NCBI RefSeq assembly: GCF_022828475.1
Contig: NZ_CP059557.1
Span: 3,209,470-3,273,469, forward strand
Source of the DNA: Saccharopolyspora gloriosae
GTDB lineage: Bacteria > Actinomycetota > Actinomycetes > Mycobacteriales > Pseudonocardiaceae
Length of the DNA: 64,000 nucleotides
Direction of reading: 5' to 3'
Of the stretch, positions 9,448 through 17,049 are shown piece after piece (position 1 is the stretch's first letter; every line of letters begins with the position of its first letter). The translations under genes were made by a program, and so were the position numbers. The notes under the pieces were generated by a model. The model saw only the letters and a list, made by a program, of their open reading frames with translations, had not been told where the DNA came from and ran no database searches.

Positions 9448-9530
9448 CCGAACTCCTCCCTGGCCGCGGTGGCCGACTCGACACTATAGTCAACTTTCTG
9501 AGTAGTCACATCGTTGACCAAGGAGTTCGG
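9448..9530. promoter_or_regulatory. Divergent padR/SnoaL promoter with imperfect inverted repeat
   Basis: This 83-base spacer is far more A+T-rich than its surroundings. It contains ACTATAGT and a partly symmetric GACT...AGTC arrangement (about 9470-9508), a plausible PadR operator overlapping both promoters. The plus-strand ribosome binding site AAGGAG at 9520-9525 sits correctly for the GTG at 9531. Confidence 0.5.
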
Positions 9531-9956
9531 GTGGACACCATCGAGCGCTTCCGCGCCGCAGTGGAACAAGGCGACGCCGACGCACTGGAGCCGCTTTTCG
9601 CCGCCGCGCCGCTGTTCTTCAGCCCCGTCAAGTACCGGCCGTTCGAAGGGCGGGAGCTGGTGCTCGCCGTCTTCGGTGTGCTGCTGCGCCGTGTGTTCGA
9701 GGACTTCCGCTACGTCGGCACCCTCAGCGGCGAGGCGGAGACCGACGCGGGTGAGGACACCGACTCGCACGTGCTGATCTTCCGGGCGACGGTCAACGGC
9801 AAGCAGATCCACGGCATCGACCTGATCCAGCTCGACGAACACGGCCTGATCTCGGAGTTCACCGTCATGGTCCGGGCACTGAGCGCCGTCACCGCGCTCG
9901 GCGAAGCCGTGCAGGCAGGACTCGTCGCCGAAGGTCTGGTCCCCGCCGACGCGTGA
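9531..9956 (+). CDS. SnoaL-like / NTF2-family protein
   Basis: This 141-residue protein has the NTF2-like alpha-beta cone fold. An N-terminal helix (DTIERFRAAVEQGDADALEPLFA) is followed by strands with FSPVKYRPFEGRELVLAVFG, and the C-terminal strand contains IHGIDLIQLDEHGLISEFTVMVRAL. Proteins of this type may be enzymes (cyclases, isomerases) or simple ligand-binding proteins, and the sequence alone does not separate these. The GTG start at 9531 follows AAGGAG by six bases. An in-frame start at 9417 would overlap the divergent PadR gene and is rejected. It is probably controlled by the adjacent PadR regulator. Confidence 0.85.
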   Translation: MDTIERFRAAVEQGDADALEPLFAAAPLFFSPVKYRPFEGRELVLAVFGVLLRRVFEDFRYVGTLSGEAETDAGEDTDSHVLIFRATVNGKQIHGIDLIQLDEHGLISEFTVMVRALSAVTALGEAVQAGLVAEGLVPADA

Positions 9957-9992
9957 CTCCGGCGGGATGATCTGAGCGGTGGGGCGGGTGGC

Positions 9993-10022
9993 GGAACCGC
10001 AGTGGCCTTTCGCTGCGGTTCC
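9993..10022 (+). terminator. Hairpin terminator after the SnoaL-like gene
   Basis: GGAACCGCAG and CTGCGGTTCC form a perfect ten-base-pair stem with a ten-base loop, 36 bases after the SnoaL-like stop. No U-tract follows, as is usual in actinomycetes. The left arm resembles the start of the intergenic repeat family described at 36-56 kb. The rest of this gap (10023-10267) shows nothing I can name. Confidence 0.65.
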
Positions 10023-10267
10023 GAGTGCCCTTCACCACGTGCGCGATCATGCGTCGTGCACGCCGTGACGAACGTGTGCGGCTCCCACGTGCCCAGCATT
10101 CCCACCTCCGCCAAGGCGCCGGTCGTGGTGCCGTTGGCCGTGCCCGCCGCGGTCTTGTGGGGGCCGCGGACACCGGCGCGGCTCCGGTTGTCGGGCCTGC
10201 TAGGTCGCGTGCGGAGTGATGTCCGCCGGGCGATCCGCTGCCGCCGCGGGGAAACGGGCGTGGACGT

Positions 10268-11521
10268 TCAGCCGATCCGGGCGGCAACGGTGGCGCACGG
10301 GCAGTCCGGAGCGTGCTCGACCGGCAGGAGACCGGGGCGGCGGAGTCGGCGGCTGATCGCCTTCGCGGTGGCCCGCGCCTCCAGCCCGGCGTAGCGCAAG
10401 TGCCCGCTCGGATGGTTGGTGAAGCCGACGAAGTGCAGATTCGGCGCCTCCGGCGCGGTGTGCTCGCCGCGTGCGACGGGCGTGCCGCGCGGGGTCAACA
10501 CCGGAGCGGGTCCCAGCATCCGCTCCAGCCCGCAGCGGTAACCGGTGGCGGCGACGATGTCGTCCGGGCTGATCCGGGTTCCGTCGGTCAGGACCACCTG
10601 ACCGCGATCGATCTCGGCCACGGCCGCGACCGGCTGCACCCGCCGTCGCCGGACGGCATCGACGACACCGCGGTCGTGCACGGGACTGACCTCGTCCCGG
10701 CGGGCGCGGGTGTAGAGGCCCTCGCGCGCACGGGGCAGCCCGTGCTCGGTCAGATCCGGCAGGGACATGCGCTCGAACGTCGTGGTCAGCAGGTCCGCCG
10801 CGGAAGTGGGCAGCTTGTCGACGGCGATCCCCAGCCGCTGCAGGCGATCGGATGACGTCGGCACGATGTTCGGCGGGGTGCGCACCGCCCACCAGACGCG
10901 GGCCGCTCCGCGGTCGGCCAAGGCCACCGCGATCTCCGCTCCGCTGTTGCCCGCCCCGGCGACGAGCACTGAGCGGCCCTCGTACGGTCCGGGACTCCGG
11001 TAGTTCGCCGAATGGACCGCCGACCCGGAGAAGCCGTCCAACCCCGGCCAAGCCGGGAGGTGCGGAGCGCGGTTGAGCCCGGTCGCCACGATCACGGTGT
11101 CCGCCACCGTGGTGGTGCTGCCGCAGCAGAGTCGCCAGGAGCTCACCACCCCGTCGCGCTCGATCGCCCGGAGTCGGTCGACCGGAGTGTTCAGGCGGAC
11201 GTCGAGGTCGTGGTGGCGCGTGTATTCCTCCAGGTATCGCACCAGGTCGTCGCGCGCGACCCAGCGCCCGCAACCGCGCGGAATCCGCATGCCGGGCAGT
11301 GCCGAGAGCGCCCGCACGGTGTGCAGTCGCAGGTGGTCGTAGTGCCCGCGCCAACTCGCCCCGATCCGCCCGGAGCGCTCGAAGACGGTTGCGGGGACAC
11401 CTCGGCGGCCGAGCTCGGCGGCGACGGCCAGGCCGCTGGGGCCGGCTCCGATGATCGCGACGGGACTCGCGCGGCGGTCGGCGCGCTCGCAGGCGCAGTT
11501 CGGGTGAACGGCACTTCGCAC
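10268..11521 (-). CDS. Flavin-containing monooxygenase-like NAD(P)/FAD oxidoreductase
   Basis: This 417-residue flavoenzyme has two dinucleotide-binding motifs: VAIIGAGPSGLAVAAELG near the N-terminus for FAD and VLVAGAGNSGAEIAVALAD near residue 180 for NADPH. An ATG-type motif (VIVATGLNRAP) lies between them, and a second (IVAATGYRCG) lies near the C-terminus. This is the layout of YUCCA/FMO-like group B monooxygenases, which oxygenate soft nucleophiles or ketones. The GTG at 11521 has AAGGAG eight bases upstream; an ATG-like start 31 codons earlier lacks homology and a ribosome site. The substrate is unknown. It is divergent from the cobalamin-riboswitch transporter operon and probably unrelated to it. 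Confidence 0.88.
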   Translation of the reverse strand: MRSAVHPNCACERADRRASPVAIIGAGPSGLAVAAELGRRGVPATVFERSGRIGASWRGHYDHLRLHTVRALSALPGMRIPRGCGRWVARDDLVRYLEEYTRHHDLDVRLNTPVDRLRAIERDGVVSSWRLCCGSTTTVADTVIVATGLNRAPHLPAWPGLDGFSGSAVHSANYRSPGPYEGRSVLVAGAGNSGAEIAVALADRGAARVWWAVRTPPNIVPTSSDRLQRLGIAVDKLPTSAADLLTTTFERMSLPDLTEHGLPRAREGLYTRARRDEVSPVHDRGVVDAVRRRRVQPVAAVAEIDRGQVVLTDGTRISPDDIVAATGYRCGLERMLGPAPVLTPRGTPVARGEHTAPEAPNLHFVGFTNHPSGHLRYAGLEARATAKAISRRLRRPGLLPVEHAPDCPCATVAARIG

Positions 11522-11854
11522 GTGGCTCTCCTTGATCGGGGACGTTCCCCGGTATCTCGACCACGAGCGGCGCCGACTGTCGGCCGCGACGATCGATTCA
11601 CTCGCAGGACCCACCGGCCAGGTGAAGCGCCTCGACCAGCGGGGAGCCGCGTTCGGCGGATGACGCGCTCATTGCCCGCGACGGTGAAACGGTGCCGCTA
11701 TTCGGATGGTGAACTGTGTTCCTGGTTTCTCGCCGCGTATTCGACGATTTCTCAGAACCTTCGGGAGTTTCAGGACTTCGCCGGGAATCATCGTGTGACC
11801 CGATCAACAGCGATCTCTTTCCGGAAAATCGACATTCCGGTCTACGATCGTCCG

Positions 11855-11960
11855 GAACACGTGACGGATGAGGGAATCCGATGAGATTTCGGAGCGGTCG
11901 CGCCACTGTGACCGGGGACCCGAACAGGTGCCCGGCAGCCAGCCCCCTCCCCGTCGCACC
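11855..11960 (+). promoter_or_regulatory. Cobalamin (adenosylcobalamin) riboswitch
   Basis: The segment matches the conserved core of the cobalamin riboswitch: GAGGGAATCC, then GAGATTTCGGAGCGG, then CGCCACTGTGACCGGGGA, then AGCCAG as the start of the B12 box. A closing P1 stem can be drawn between GTGACGG (11861-11867) and CCGTCGC (11951-11957). It sits about 45 bases upstream of the GTG of the importer permease and so would switch off expression when cobalamin is plentiful. The B12 box is less canonical after AGCCAG, which lowers certainty slightly. The remaining 330 bases up to the divergent monooxygenase start show nothing else I recognise. Confidence 0.8.
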
Positions 11961-12002
11961 AGCCGCTACCCGGGCCGCGCAAGTCCGAGGAGGGTCGTCG
12001 CA

Positions 12003-13109
12003 GTGCCGCCACGTCTCGTTCGCCCGCAGCGGGAGAGCGCGCCCGGAAAGGCCGCTGCGCACCCGCGCGGCCGGCTCCAGACGCTGCGCACACCGCTGAT
12101 CACGCTCGTCCTGCTGGCGTTGCTGCCGGTGAGCATCGGGCTCTCGACGGCGTTCGGCGCCGAATCGCTCCCGCAGGCCCAGGTGGCCGATGTGCTGCTC
12201 AGCAGGCTCACCGGTGCCGTGCCCGCCGACTTCGTCTACGACACGATCGTCTGGAACCTGCGCCTGCCGCGTGCGCTGCTCGCGGTCATCGTGGGCGCGG
12301 GGCTGGCGCTGGCGGGAGCGGCCATGCAGACGCTGGTGCGCAACCCGCTGGCCGACCCCTACCTGCTGGGCGTGTCGTCCGGAGCCGGTGTCGGAGCCAC
12401 CGCGGTGATCACGACCGGCCTGTTCGCCGGGGCCGGGATCTGGGCGTTGTCGGCGGGCGCGCTGGCCGGGGCGTTGTGCTCGTCGCTGCTGGTGTTCGCC
12501 ATCGCCATCGCGCAGGGCGGACTCACCCCGCTGCGGCTGGTGCTGATCGGAACTGTGCTGGGCTCCGCGTTCTCGTCCATCGCTAGCTTCCTGGTGTTCC
12601 GCAGCGCCGACCCGGCGGCGGCGCAATCCGTGCTGTTCTGGCTGCTGGGAAGCCTCGCGGGGGCGGATTGGACGCAGCTGGCGCTCCCGGCGACCGTGGT
12701 GCTGCTGGCGGGGATCGCGCTGCTGGCCGGAAGCGGCTGGCTCGACGCGCTCGCCACCGGGCCGGACACCGCGGCCGCGTTGGGCGTTCCGGTTCGGGGC
12801 TTGCGGATCGCGCTGTTCGGCGGGCTCACCGTGCTCGTCGGAGTGCTGGTCGCGGTCTCCGGTGGCATCGGATTCGTCGGTCTCGTCGTACCGCACGTGG
12901 CACGGCTGATCGTCGGTGCCCGCCACCGCGCGCTGCTGCCGGTGGCGGCCTTGGCCGGGGCCGTCTTCCTGCTGTGGGTGGACGTCGCGACGAGAGTTCT
13001 GGTGCGGCCCACCGAGATTCCGCTCAGCGTCGTCTCCGGCCTGATCGGCGCACCCGTGTTCCTGATCCTGCTGGGACGGCGCCGCTACTCCTACGGCGGG
13101 GCGTCGTGA
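12003..13109 (+). CDS. btuC: FecCD/BtuC-family ABC importer permease
   Basis: This 368-residue polytopic membrane protein belongs to the type II ABC importer permease family, which carries corrinoids, haem or ferric siderophores inward. It has about ten hydrophobic helices and the family signatures LRLPRALLAVIVGAGLALAGAAMQTLVRNPLADPYLLGVSSGAG near residue 70 and GIGFVGLVVPHVARLIVGARHRALLP near residue 285 (quoted here in part as landmarks). The GTG at 12003 is preceded by GAGGAGGG. A longer in-frame start at 11868 would lie inside the riboswitch and is rejected. It is the first gene of a three-gene operon; its stop overlaps the ATPase start (GTGA). The upstream cobalamin riboswitch argues for corrinoid as substrate. 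Close homologues are sometimes annotated as an F420-0 importer, so the symbol is provisional. Confidence 0.85.
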   Translation: MPPRLVRPQRESAPGKAAAHPRGRLQTLRTPLITLVLLALLPVSIGLSTAFGAESLPQAQVADVLLSRLTGAVPADFVYDTIVWNLRLPRALLAVIVGAGLALAGAAMQTLVRNPLADPYLLGVSSGAGVGATAVITTGLFAGAGIWALSAGALAGALCSSLLVFAIAIAQGGLTPLRLVLIGTVLGSAFSSIASFLVFRSADPAAAQSVLFWLLGSLAGADWTQLALPATVVLLAGIALLAGSGWLDALATGPDTAAALGVPVRGLRIALFGGLTVLVGVLVAVSGGIGFVGLVVPHVARLIVGARHRALLPVAALAGAVFLLWVDVATRVLVRPTEIPLSVVSGLIGAPVFLILLGRRRYSYGGAS

Positions 13110-13915
13110 GCGCGCCGCTGCGGGCGCAGGGCCTGCGGTGCTCGCTCGGCCGCCGCACCGTGCTCACCGACGTGTCCCTGACCGCCGCCACCGGTGAGAC
13201 CATCGGCATCGTCGGGCCGAACGGCTCCGGCAAATCGACCTTGCTGCGGGCGCTCGCGGGAATCCTCCGCCCCACCACCGGCGAAGTGCTGGTGGACGGG
13301 GCGCCGCTGAACGGGTTGACGGCCCGGCAGCGTGCGCAACGGGTGGCTTTCGTGCCGCAGGAAGAGGACCTGCCCGCTGACTTCCTGGTCGGCGAGTTCG
13401 TCGCGCTCGGCACCACTCCTTACCGCGCGCCCTGGTCCGGTGGCGGCGACACCGAACGGCGGATCGTCGCGGACGCGCTGCACTCGGTGGACCTGTCGGG
13501 TTTCGAGGATCGGCCGGTGGATCGGCTCTCCGGCGGGGAACGGCGGCGCGTGCTGCTGGCTCGCGGATTCGCTCAGCGGACTCCGCTGCTGCTGCTCGAC
13601 GAACCGACGAACCACCTCGACGTGCACCACCGGCTCCAGCTGCTGCGGATGGTCCGCGCCTCCGACCGGACCTGCGTCCTGAGCCTGCACGACTTGAGCC
13701 TCGCCGCCGCGACCTGCGATCGGATCCTGGTGCTCGACGACGGCACGGCTCGACCCGCCGGTCCGCCGGAGGAGGCGCTGACCCCGAAGGTCGTGCGCGA
13801 CGTGTTCGGCGTCGAAGCGACTCCCGTGGTGCATCCGCGCACCGGTAAGACCCATCTGCTCATCGGCGATCCACCTACCGAGGACGAATCTTGCGACGAC
13901 GTATCCGGGCACTGA
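13106..13915 (+). CDS. btuD: ABC importer ATPase (BtuD/FecE type)
   Basis: This 269-residue nucleotide-binding subunit powers the adjacent importer. The Walker A motif is GPNGSGKST, the Q-loop is FVPQEEDLP, the ABC signature is LSGGERRRV, Walker B is LLLLDEPTNHLD, and the switch His is in LSLHDLSLAA. Motifs and length are normal. The start is the GTG in the GTGA overlap with the permease stop, a sign of translational coupling. A longer open frame running back to 12668 is out of frame with the permease and has no meaning. The gene in turn overlaps the binding-protein gene by 25 bases. It is under the cobalamin riboswitch as part of the same transcript. Confidence 0.93.
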   Translation: MSAPLRAQGLRCSLGRRTVLTDVSLTAATGETIGIVGPNGSGKSTLLRALAGILRPTTGEVLVDGAPLNGLTARQRAQRVAFVPQEEDLPADFLVGEFVALGTTPYRAPWSGGGDTERRIVADALHSVDLSGFEDRPVDRLSGGERRRVLLARGFAQRTPLLLLDEPTNHLDVHHRLQLLRMVRASDRTCVLSLHDLSLAAATCDRILVLDDGTARPAGPPEEALTPKVVRDVFGVEATPVVHPRTGKTHLLIGDPPTEDESCDDVSGH

Positions 13916-14925
13916 TCTCCGTCACCGCGGTGACCTTGCTGGCTTCCTGCGGTACCAACGCGCCGGGAACATCGCAAGGCTCCTCGGTGACCGTCTCCAA
14001 CTGCGGCGCTCCCGCGGAATTCCCCGCTCCCGCGCAACGCCTGTTCGTCAACGACAGCAACATGATCTCGATGCTGCTCGCCCTCGGCGCCGAGCAGCAG
14101 ATCGCCGCGGTGTCCAGCCTGCAGCAGGACGCCGACACGTTGCGCCGCCACTACGGACCCGTGGTCGACGAACTGCGGATCGGTGCACCGGAGAAGCCCT
14201 CGCGCGAAACCGTCCTCGCGCAACGCCCGGACGTCATGGTGGCGGGCTGGAACTACGGGTACAGCGAGGCGAACCAGCTCACCCCCGACACCCTGCGCAA
14301 GCTGGGCATCGCGCCGTACGTGCTCACCGAGAGCTGCAGGCAACCCGGCGGCGGCTCCGCGCGCGGCGTCGTGGAGCCGTGGCGGGCGCTGCACGAGGAC
14401 CTGGCCAACCTCGGCGCCATCACCGGACGCACCGCGCAGGCCGATCAGATCACCGTCGACCTGCGCACCCGGCTCGATGCGCTGCGCGCCGCACCCCAGG
14501 CGCCGGAGCCGCCGACGATCTTCGTGTTCGACAGCGCCAGCGACACGGTGTTCTCCAGCGGGAACTTCGGTGGCCCGCAGGCGATCGTGGACGCCGCGGG
14601 AGGCCGCAACGCGCTCGACGACGTCCGGGACACCTGGACGAAGGTGTCGTGGGAACGGGTCGCGGCGGCCGATCCCGATGCCTTCGTGTTCGTCGACTAC
14701 CCGCCGCAGACCTTCCAGGAGAAGGTGGCCATGTTGAAGGCGCGTCCGGGCATCAACCGCCTCCGCGCCATCACCGAGGGACGGTTCCTCAACCTGCCCT
14801 ACGCGCTCTGGACGTCCGGGCCGCTCAACATCGATGCCGCCGAACAGGTCCGCAAGGAACTGGAGAAGTGGAACCTCGTACCGCCGTCGTCGATCGAACC
14901 CCGATTCAACGATCGCGTGGGTTGA
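13891..14925 (+). CDS. btuF: ABC importer substrate-binding lipoprotein (BtuF-like)
   Basis: This 344-residue secreted lipoprotein has the signal MRRRIRALISVTAVTLLASC, with lipobox LLAS and Cys about 20 becoming the lipid anchor. The mature part has two BtuF-type lobes (QRLFVNDSNMISMLLALGAEQQIAAVS... and later PEPPTIFVFDSASDTVFSSG...) joined by a helix. A TTG at 13891 is the best start, with GAGGA just upstream, overlapping the ATPase gene. The segment WNYGYSEANQLTPDTLRKLGI is typical of an actinobacterial clade that some annotations call F420-0 binding. The riboswitch ahead of the operon points instead to a corrinoid. Binding of cobalamin or cobinamide is inference. Confidence 0.88.
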   Translation: MRRRIRALISVTAVTLLASCGTNAPGTSQGSSVTVSNCGAPAEFPAPAQRLFVNDSNMISMLLALGAEQQIAAVSSLQQDADTLRRHYGPVVDELRIGAPEKPSRETVLAQRPDVMVAGWNYGYSEANQLTPDTLRKLGIAPYVLTESCRQPGGGSARGVVEPWRALHEDLANLGAITGRTAQADQITVDLRTRLDALRAAPQAPEPPTIFVFDSASDTVFSSGNFGGPQAIVDAAGGRNALDDVRDTWTKVSWERVAAADPDAFVFVDYPPQTFQEKVAMLKARPGINRLRAITEGRFLNLPYALWTSGPLNIDAAEQVRKELEKWNLVPPSSIEPRFNDRVG

Positions 14926-15100
14926 GGACGGCCGCCTGCGTCCGTGCGGCCGCCTGACCGAGGCCGAGGACCGCGAGCGCGTTGTCCTTGAAGATCAACG
15001 GTCGCAACCTCGTTCTTGATCTCCGGCCCGTCGAAGTCGCGCAGCCACCGGTCGGGCTGGATGAGGGAGGTCCGAGCCGAACAGGACCTCGTGCCGCGGC
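14906..15100 (-). pseudogene. Remnant of an amidohydrolase-2 family gene (C-terminal scrap)
   Basis: Reading the minus strand from about 15090 to 14906 and switching frame twice gives VLFGSDLPH, then PDRWLRDFDGPEIKNEV, then LIFKDNALAVLGLG. This is the typical C-terminal end of a TIM-barrel metal-dependent amidohydrolase, including the metal-site SD motif and the closing NA..LGL helix. About 200 N-terminal residues are missing and no single frame covers it, so it is decayed. It fills much of the 340-base gap between the convergent importer and esterase genes. A true pseudogene is more likely than a sequencing fault, because most of the gene is absent. Confidence 0.55.
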
Positions 15101-15264
15101 ACCGGATTCGCGGCGCGCACCCGCTGCGGCGGGAGGTGCTTCGGTGACCGGCCCGACCGGTCGATGCAGACGGCCCACTTCGCCCGGCTACCGCCGGAGC
15201 TCGTGCAGAACCTCCGAAAGGCGTTGCGCGACATCGCTTTCCCGGCCAGCGCCTCGGCGGCGGT

Positions 15265-16212
15265 TCACGTCGGGTTCGGGGTGGTCGTGAGGTGGGTTCG
15301 GATGTGGTCGGCGACCAGCTCCACGCACTCGCGCAGCACTGCGGCACCGGTGGCGGGCTGTGCGGCGAAGCCGTGGTCGCACCCCTCGAAGCCGCGGTGC
15401 GTCACCGCTGCTCCTTCGGCCGCGACGCGTTCGACGAACCGCTCGATCTGCGGGGTGAGCGTGTCGTGCTCGGCGCTGAGCACGAGCAGGGGCGGCAGCG
15501 CCGCCGTGATGTCGGGGTCGAGCAGAGGTGACGCCAGCGGGTCGGTCCGGCGTTCGGCGTCGACGAAGTAGGTGTCCCTGATCAGCCGGACGATGCGCGG
15601 GTTGATCTGCGGCGCGGGCAGTGCGGACGTGTAGTCACGCGGGGCAATGGTGGCGTCGACCATCGGGACGAGCGTCGCGGCGGCCCGGACCGGTGGCCCG
15701 TCCGCCCGGTGTGCCAGCTGGAGGGTCGATAAGGCGAGCTTGCCGCCCGCGCTCGCGCCGCCCAGGCTGATCCGATCGCCGTCCCAGCCCATGGCGTCGC
15801 CGGAGCGCGCGACCCAGGTCAGCACGTCGAAGCACTGTTGCTCTGCGACCGGGAATCGGACGTGCGGGGCGGTGCTGTAGTCGATGTTGACGACGACCGC
15901 GCCGACCTCGGCCGCGAGGTAGGTGGTGAAGAAGTCGTCCTGGCGCGGATTGGTGATGATGAAGCCGCCGCCGTGGATGTTGATGTGCACGGGTGGCCGG
16001 CCGGCCGCCAGCGGGGCGTCCGGGTGCGGGCGGTGGATGAAGCACCGGACCGGGCCGTGCCGGGTGGGGACGCGGAGGACTTCGGGCTGGGCGATCGTCC
16101 GCTCGGTGAGCGCGATTCGGGGCGGCCGCGCGAAGGCGGTGATGGCGAACTTGACGGCGGCCGCCCGGATCCAGTCCAGCGGTGCGACGCGGGTCGGTTC
16201 TGCTGCCTTCAA
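15265..16212 (-). CDS. Alpha/beta-hydrolase esterase, hormone-sensitive-lipase family
   Basis: This 315-residue carboxylesterase has the oxyanion-hole motif IHGGGF, the nucleophile elbow GGASAGGKL (GxSxG), the acid in LLVLSAEHDTLTP and the catalytic His in CDHGFAAQP. That arrangement defines family IV (HSL-like) bacterial esterases, which cut short-chain esters in the cytoplasm. The TTG at 16212 was selected because GAAGGG precedes it and homology begins there; the much longer open frame to 17013 runs through the divergent regulator gene. It is divergent from a TetR regulator, with a perfect inverted repeat in the 100-base gap, so it is probably repressed by that protein. Confidence 0.88.
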   Translation of the reverse strand: MKAAEPTRVAPLDWIRAAAVKFAITAFARPPRIALTERTIAQPEVLRVPTRHGPVRCFIHRPHPDAPLAAGRPPVHINIHGGGFIITNPRQDDFFTTYLAAEVGAVVVNIDYSTAPHVRFPVAEQQCFDVLTWVARSGDAMGWDGDRISLGGASAGGKLALSTLQLAHRADGPPVRAAATLVPMVDATIAPRDYTSALPAPQINPRIVRLIRDTYFVDAERRTDPLASPLLDPDITAALPPLLVLSAEHDTLTPQIERFVERVAAEGAAVTHRGFEGCDHGFAAQPATGAAVLRECVELVADHIRTHLTTTPNPT

Positions 16213-16285
16213 CTTCGGTCGCCCTTCGTGGTTCCGGTTCGTTGCCGTCGGCCGGAGGGTGCTGCAAGGGTCCGATCGGCCTCCC

Positions 16286-16313
16286 GTTGCACTCTGCATG
16301 GCCACAGTGCAAC
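16286..16313. promoter_or_regulatory. TetR operator: GTTGCACT-N12-AGTGCAAC inverted repeat
   Basis: Eight-base arms are perfectly inverted around a 12-base centre, between the divergent esterase and TetR genes and ending one base before the TetR start at 16315. A second related palindrome, GTGCAAGTTGCAC at 16335-16347, lies inside the first codons of the TetR gene. Repeated TGCAC/GTGCA half-sites suggest cooperative binding by the adjacent TetR protein and control of both genes. Confidence 0.7.
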
Positions 16314-16314
16314 A

Positions 16315-16917
16315 ATGCACTCCATGTCCAAAGAGTGCAAGTTGCACGAGCGGCGGGCGTTGATCCAGCGCGCGGCGTGCGAGCTCGTCATCGCGCACGG
16401 CTTCGACGGTTTCACGATGGCCGACCTCGCCGAAGCGGCCGACATGAGCCGCCGCACCCTGTTCAACCTGCTCGCGGACAAGACCTCGGCGGTGCTCGGA
16501 CCCGACGAACCCCCGTCCGGGCCGGAGATCGACGCTTTCGAACGCGGTGGCCCCACCGGTGTGCTGTACGAGGATCTGGCGATCACGGTCCACGCCGCCA
16601 TGGCCGAGCTCTCCGAGCGGCAAGGGGTGAGCGACGAGCGCCGGTTGTTCGAGAGAGCGGTCGCGTCCGACTCGAAGCTGTTCGGATTGCTGCTCGGCAG
16701 GGTCGAGCGGATCGTCGGGTTCGTCACCGACATGATCTGCCGCCGCGAAGGATGGCCGGCCGACGACCTCAGAGCGCGGGCGCTCGCGACGTCGCTGCTG
16801 GCGCTGACCCAGCTCGCGTTCGCCGAACTGGCCCAGCGCGGGGGCGAGACATCGTTCGGTCAAGTGCTCACCGACGTGCTCACGGCCTTCACGGACACCT
16901 TGCCGAGCCGGGGCTGA
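16315..16917 (+). CDS. TetR-family transcriptional regulator
   Basis: This regulator of about 200 residues has an N-terminal helix-turn-helix (HERRALIQRAACELVIAHGFDGFTMADLAEAADMSRRTLFNLLADK is the standard TetR DNA-binding stretch, cited as residues 8-53) and a helical C-terminal ligand domain. There are two in-frame ATGs, at 16315 and 16324; neither has a Shine-Dalgarno site, so translation may be leaderless. It most likely represses itself and the divergent esterase through the inverted repeat at 16286-16313. The inducer is unknown but could be an ester or its product. Confidence 0.92.
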   Translation: MHSMSKECKLHERRALIQRAACELVIAHGFDGFTMADLAEAADMSRRTLFNLLADKTSAVLGPDEPPSGPEIDAFERGGPTGVLYEDLAITVHAAMAELSERQGVSDERRLFERAVASDSKLFGLLLGRVERIVGFVTDMICRREGWPADDLRARALATSLLALTQLAFAELAQRGGETSFGQVLTDVLTAFTDTLPSRG

Positions 16918-16955
16918 TCGGATTCTCGTTCCACGGCACCGATTCCGGCGCCGCT

Positions 16956-16996
16956 GAACGGGCCGTTCGCTCATCTCGCGGGCGAACGGCCCGTTC
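16956..16996. terminator. Bidirectional hairpin terminator
   Basis: GAACGGGCCGTTCGC and GCGAACGGCCCGTTC form a perfect 15-base-pair stem with an 11-base loop. It lies between the convergent TetR and PL11 lyase genes and can serve both strands. Confidence 0.85.
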
Positions 16997-17049
16997 TGGT
17001 GCTCGCGCGGCACCCCTGCGGTCGGCGACCCGGCCGGGCCTGACCTGGG

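Noticed and set aside
15265-17013. A longer 582-codon esterase
   Set aside because: The extra N-terminal part lies opposite the TetR gene and has no homology; the TTG at 16212 has a ribosome binding site and begins the conserved region.
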